A stretch of DNA of 41,866 nucleotides from a virus. This document shows, in pieces, positions 39,467-41,866 of this stretch (the first letter of the stretch is position 1; every line of letters begins with the position of its first letter). A program made the position numbers and the translations under genes. Location of the stretch: the IMG/VR virus record IMGVR_UViG_3300028388_002806, positions 1-41,866 of that record; one strand, 5' to 3'. The notes beneath the pieces are model-generated. The model was not told the origin of the DNA, searched no databases, and saw only the letters and a list, made by a program, of their open reading frames with translations.

Positions 39467-39707
39467 AGCTGTTACTGAGACTGCGGCAGCTGTTGTAACG
39501 TCTGCTGCAATGTCAATAACTCCCCAGCCCTCTAACATGACGTGCTATGATGATACATTCAGAATCCTTGGCATTCCTTTTGGTAAACCAATTGTGCAAT
39601 GTATCAAACAACCAGTGATGCACCAAGTACAAATTCACCAACCTATTGAGACAATTTATTATGAACAAAATATTACTCCTACTGTCGAGTATACTATTAT
39701 CGAGTAA
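39447..39707 (+). CDS. Small possibly exported protein
   Basis: An 86-residue protein with a CGAGGTAA site ahead of the ATG. The N-terminus is moderately hydrophobic (VSKAVTETAAAVVTSAAMS) but not a strong signal peptide. It has two cysteines (TCYDDTF, VQCIKQP) about 24 residues apart that could form a disulfide if exported, and a Gln/Ile-rich tail. It heads the exported-protein cluster and overlaps the secreted-protein gene by 47 bases. No family recognised. Confidence 0.52.
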   Translation: MPFVVSKAVTETAAAVVTSAAMSITPQPSNMTCYDDTFRILGIPFGKPIVQCIKQPVMHQVQIHQPIETIYYEQNITPTVEYTIIE

Positions 39708-40395
39708 TGCTGGAGCTGTTACTGTCTCGTATGGGATGGGTGAAGCTACTTCTAGCAATCGAATCCATGCATGCACGATCGCTGAAAACAAAGCAATTAA
39801 GGATGCTTTGATGAGTTTCTCAGACAGAGAGTTTGTGGCAACAAAACAGAATGTCTGTCATGATACTCCTGAGCACACTTATTGTAATTACATTCGAGAG
39901 ATCGATTCATCTACTGCTGGAACAATTCGTCAAGTAATAGAACGTGTAAGACGTACAGATGGAACAACATGTTTTATGGAAGTTAAAGTTGAGATTGAAC
40001 CAGCTGTCCAACTTCCAGTAGAAGTAAATTCAAAGAGATATTATCTCGAAGGTGAACAGATTGATATAGAGGTGGAAGTTGGTCAACCATTATATCTTCA
40101 CATTTTTAATCTACACGAAAAAGGTGTTGAAGTTTTATTTCCAAACAAGTATAATCGAGAAACACTGATGGATGATAGATTTACTTTTCCATCAGACGGA
40201 ATACAAGTGATTGCTAGTACAGATGGTAAACAGCAATCAAACGAAACTTTGCTGTTCTTGTTTACTAAACGAAGACAGCTGGTACAAGCACACTTTATTG
40301 AAACGAGTGTGAGTGGGCTGAGAGACCTTTTGGAATCGATCCCAGTAAATGAAAAAAGACTAGTTCAACACAATATTGTGATACGGAGTAAATGA
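39661..40395 (+). CDS. Secreted DUF4384-like protein
   Basis: The ATG at 39661 gives a clear signal peptide (MNKILLLLSSILLSSNAGA) that an upstream TTG would disrupt. The mature part has four cysteines between about residues 25 and 95, suggesting periplasmic disulfides. The C-terminal half contains GQPLYLHIFNLHEKGVEVLF then PNKYNRE, the pattern of DUF4384 domains, often found in outer-membrane assembly or secretion factors such as FlgT/LPP20-associated proteins. It is 244 residues and overlaps the lipoprotein gene by four bases. It probably acts in the host envelope. Confidence 0.7.
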   Translation: MNKILLLLSSILLSSNAGAVTVSYGMGEATSSNRIHACTIAENKAIKDALMSFSDREFVATKQNVCHDTPEHTYCNYIREIDSSTAGTIRQVIERVRRTDGTTCFMEVKVEIEPAVQLPVEVNSKRYYLEGEQIDIEVEVGQPLYLHIFNLHEKGVEVLFPNKYNRETLMDDRFTFPSDGIQVIASTDGKQQSNETLLFLFTKRRQLVQAHFIETSVSGLRDLLESIPVNEKRLVQHNIVIRSK

Positions 40396-40949
40396 TGAGA
40401 AATAACATGGTGTTAACTTTCCTGGCCGCTTGTAGTTTGGGCATTATCACTACTGGGTGCTCAACAGTCGATAAGGTTGTTAATGGTGATGATCGGATGG
40501 TTGAAGTTCCTACTTCACAGATCGAAGAGTTACAGATTCCAGCTTGGTTTGAAGCAAAAGAATCTGGTGATTCTAAGACGTTAGTAGTGACGGCAACGAA
40601 TGTATCTAAGGATATGCAGTTTGCCATTGACAAGGCTGAGCTTAGTGCAAAGGTACAGCTTGCACAAAAACTTGGTACTGATGTTGATTCGTTGGTCCGC
40701 GAGAGCACGCTAGAGTCTGGTTATGGCGTCAAAGATGTCGACACAGAAATTGATCGAGTTTCGCGAGCTAAGACATCCCAAAAGATTGGATTCTTCCGTC
40801 GAGATAATATGAAAATTATCCGTGAAGGCGAGTACTATCGTGCATACGTAATGATCAGTCTTGATGTTGAAGAAGGCCGCCGTCTGACTTTAGAACCAGC
40901 AAGTGAATCATCACGTGAAGAACGATTAAAGGAGCTAGATAATCTATGA
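40392..40949 (+). CDS. LPP20-like lipoprotein
   Basis: A 185-residue lipoprotein. The signal peptide ends in IITTGC, a lipobox, so Cys near residue 23 should be lipidated. IPAWFEAKE then LVVTATNVSKDMQFAIDKAELSA with ARA-like repeats resemble the LPP20 domain of envelope and flagellar proteins. A later MKIIREGEYYRAYVMISLD supports it. It may start at 40392 or at the next codon 40395. Coupled to a secreted protein upstream and to the subtilase-like gene downstream by ATGA overlaps, it forms an envelope-directed operon. Confidence 0.75.
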   Translation: MMRNNMVLTFLAACSLGIITTGCSTVDKVVNGDDRMVEVPTSQIEELQIPAWFEAKESGDSKTLVVTATNVSKDMQFAIDKAELSAKVQLAQKLGTDVDSLVRESTLESGYGVKDVDTEIDRVSRAKTSQKIGFFRRDNMKIIREGEYYRAYVMISLDVEEGRRLTLEPASESSREERLKELDNL

Positions 40950-41866
40950 CTATAGCAGTAAGTATTGAAGAACTTAAATTTGCTGCGTCTCATGCCAAGT
41001 CTGTTTCTGATGCATATGCAGAAACAGCACATCCGAATGCAATCTATGGTGTGATAGATCGGTCATCTGTAATAGAAGATGATAATGATGCATCTGTGGA
41101 CGAACAGTTGGCAAATGCATATGAGATCACTGCCTCACTGGCAGGCAGTGTTGATGTGATCAACTGGAGTTTTGGTGATCCACGGGATGAGAGTCAAGGC
41201 ACTGAATACACCAATGAGTCTGTGATAGAAGATGCTTTTGAGCAGGGCACAGCCGTTGTAACTGCAGCAGGAAACTCCAACCGCCGTGAAGAGACTCCTG
41301 TTTCACAAAGATCACCCTATGATTTTACCATCGGATCTATCTCAACAAATGGCCAAGATAGTCTTCAATGGGTAAAGCCTGTAGAGGCTGAGTTCGAACC
41401 TGCATGGTATAACAATACCAATCCGATGTTTGTGGACTTTTACACCTATGGCAACCATGGAACAAGTTATTCTGCACCAAGAGCTATGGGCTACATCACT
41501 CACATACTAGAGAACAATCCTGATGCCAGTCTCAGTGAAATACGAACTGTGCTAGAAAAGAACTCCCAGTATATGGAAACTGGAGACAGGAGAGAGCCTT
41601 GGACGATTCAGGTGTTGGATCCTTATGACTTCGAAAACAATCTAGTTCGTGATGGAGCAATCCCCAAAAAGGGTGAATATGCCAAGATTTTCTTAGAGGA
41701 TGCTCCGCGTGACGAATACGAGTTCAACTTTGATTTTGATGCGAGTATTGATGCTGGTGTGAGAGTTGAAGCGGCATATGAAGTATTGTTCGGAAGAAAT
41801 CCAGATCAAGCTGGTTTAGATTACTGGACTGAACAGGTTGAGAACGATGAGATTTCAGTTCACAAT
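40946..41866 (+). CDS. Subtilase-like protein with DUF4214 domain, 3' partial
   Basis: The frame is open to the window edge, with 307 codons seen; the ATG overlaps the lipoprotein stop (ATGA). Subtilase (S8) landmarks are present: DVINWSFGD near residue 73, AVVTAAGNSN near 104 with the oxyanion Asn, and HGTSYSAP with the nucleophile Ser174. The Asp and His blocks are not clear: YGVIDRSS near 35 could carry Asp, but no HGT-type His follows. About residues 281-300 read AAYEVLFGRNPDQAGLDYW, a DUF4214 unit common in surface-layer and RTX proteins. No signal peptide is evident. It may be an inactive or export-coupled protease. Confidence 0.78.
   Translation, partial: MTIAVSIEELKFAASHAKSVSDAYAETAHPNAIYGVIDRSSVIEDDNDASVDEQLANAYEITASLAGSVDVINWSFGDPRDESQGTEYTNESVIEDAFEQGTAVVTAAGNSNRREETPVSQRSPYDFTIGSISTNGQDSLQWVKPVEAEFEPAWYNNTNPMFVDFYTYGNHGTSYSAPRAMGYITHILENNPDASLSEIRTVLEKNSQYMETGDRREPWTIQVLDPYDFENNLVRDGAIPKKGEYAKIFLEDAPRDEYEFNFDFDASIDAGVRVEAAYEVLFGRNPDQAGLDYWTEQVENDEISVHN

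Noticed and set aside
40295-40708. 137-codon minus-strand frame
   Set aside because: It overlaps the ends of the DUF4384-like and LPP20-like genes, which have clear signal sequences, and the product is Ser/Thr-rich shadow sequence.
1-41866. CRISPR arrays, insertion sequences, integrase or attachment sites
   Set aside because: No regularly spaced repeats, transposase or recombinase motifs, or terminal inverted repeats were found by eye.

Overview
This window reads as part of the genome of a lytic, tailed, T4-like (myovirus-type) bacteriophage of a Gram-negative, probably marine, bacterium. The reasons are a T4-type primase, class Ia ribonucleotide reductase (NrdA/NrdB) with glutaredoxin, T4-type RNase H, an overlapping Rz/Rz1 spanin pair, tRNA genes, T4-type late promoter octamers (TATAAATA), and many small tightly packed genes, all on the + strand with frequent ATGA or TAATG stop/start overlaps. 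No CRISPR array, insertion sequence, integrase or credible minus-strand gene was seen. Both ends cut genes: a metallophosphoesterase on the left and a subtilase-like protein on the right. No stretch over 300 bases lacks a gene.

Layout. (1) 1-12.8 kb holds late or virion-associated genes: a metallophosphoesterase, a possible PD-(D/E)XK-type protein, a ligase-like DUF6267-type protein split into two frames, a 1059-residue protein carrying a nucleotidyltransferase and a P-loop kinase, and a run of structural-type proteins. A pair of glycosyltransferases (6110-7710) sits inside this block. (2) 12.8-16.0 kb is a lysis region: class 3 lipase, small membrane protein, M15 endolysin, i-spanin with overlapping o-spanin, an EF-hand membrane protein and a coiled-coil tail-anchored protein. 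(3) 16.0-22.1 kb is DNA and nucleotide metabolism: primase, NrdA, NrdB, a zinc ribbon and a GIY-YIG nuclease, plus one glycosyltransferase. (4) 22.1-30.8 kb is a surface-glycan island: APH-like kinase, sugar/alcohol-phosphate nucleotidyltransferase, five glycosyltransferase-like proteins, a cytidylyltransferase-cupin fusion, a TylF-type methyltransferase, DUF2061, and an APS-kinase/nucleotidyltransferase fusion. It also holds tRNA-Arg(UCU) and glutaredoxin. (5) 30.8-34.6 kb is RNase H, an exonuclease and conserved phage genes. (6) 34.6-38.8 kb is an early-type region of small genes, several behind near-consensus sigma70 promoters with a GATAAT -10 box, including two unrelated HExxH zincins. 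(7) 38.7-41.9 kb holds tRNA-Cys(GCA), a HAD phosphatase and an exported-protein cluster: a DUF4384-like secreted protein, an LPP20-like lipoprotein and a subtilase-like protein with DUF4214.

How it fits together. Host-type promoters would drive replication, nucleotide supply and host-takeover genes early. TATAAATA promoters would drive the 443-12834 block and the 35580 gene late. Lysis would use holin-like, endolysin, spanin and possibly lipase functions. The unusual investment is in glycan chemistry: eight glycosyltransferase-like genes, three nucleotidyltransferase proteins with possible donor-making roles, and possible sulfate activation. One glycosyltransferase pair is duplicated, with one copy among virion genes, which suggests glycosylation of the virion, the host surface, or both. 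The most novel candidate is the 1-6.1 kb cluster, which combines phosphoesterase, nuclease-like, ligase-like and kinase/nucleotidyltransferase signatures under late promoters.
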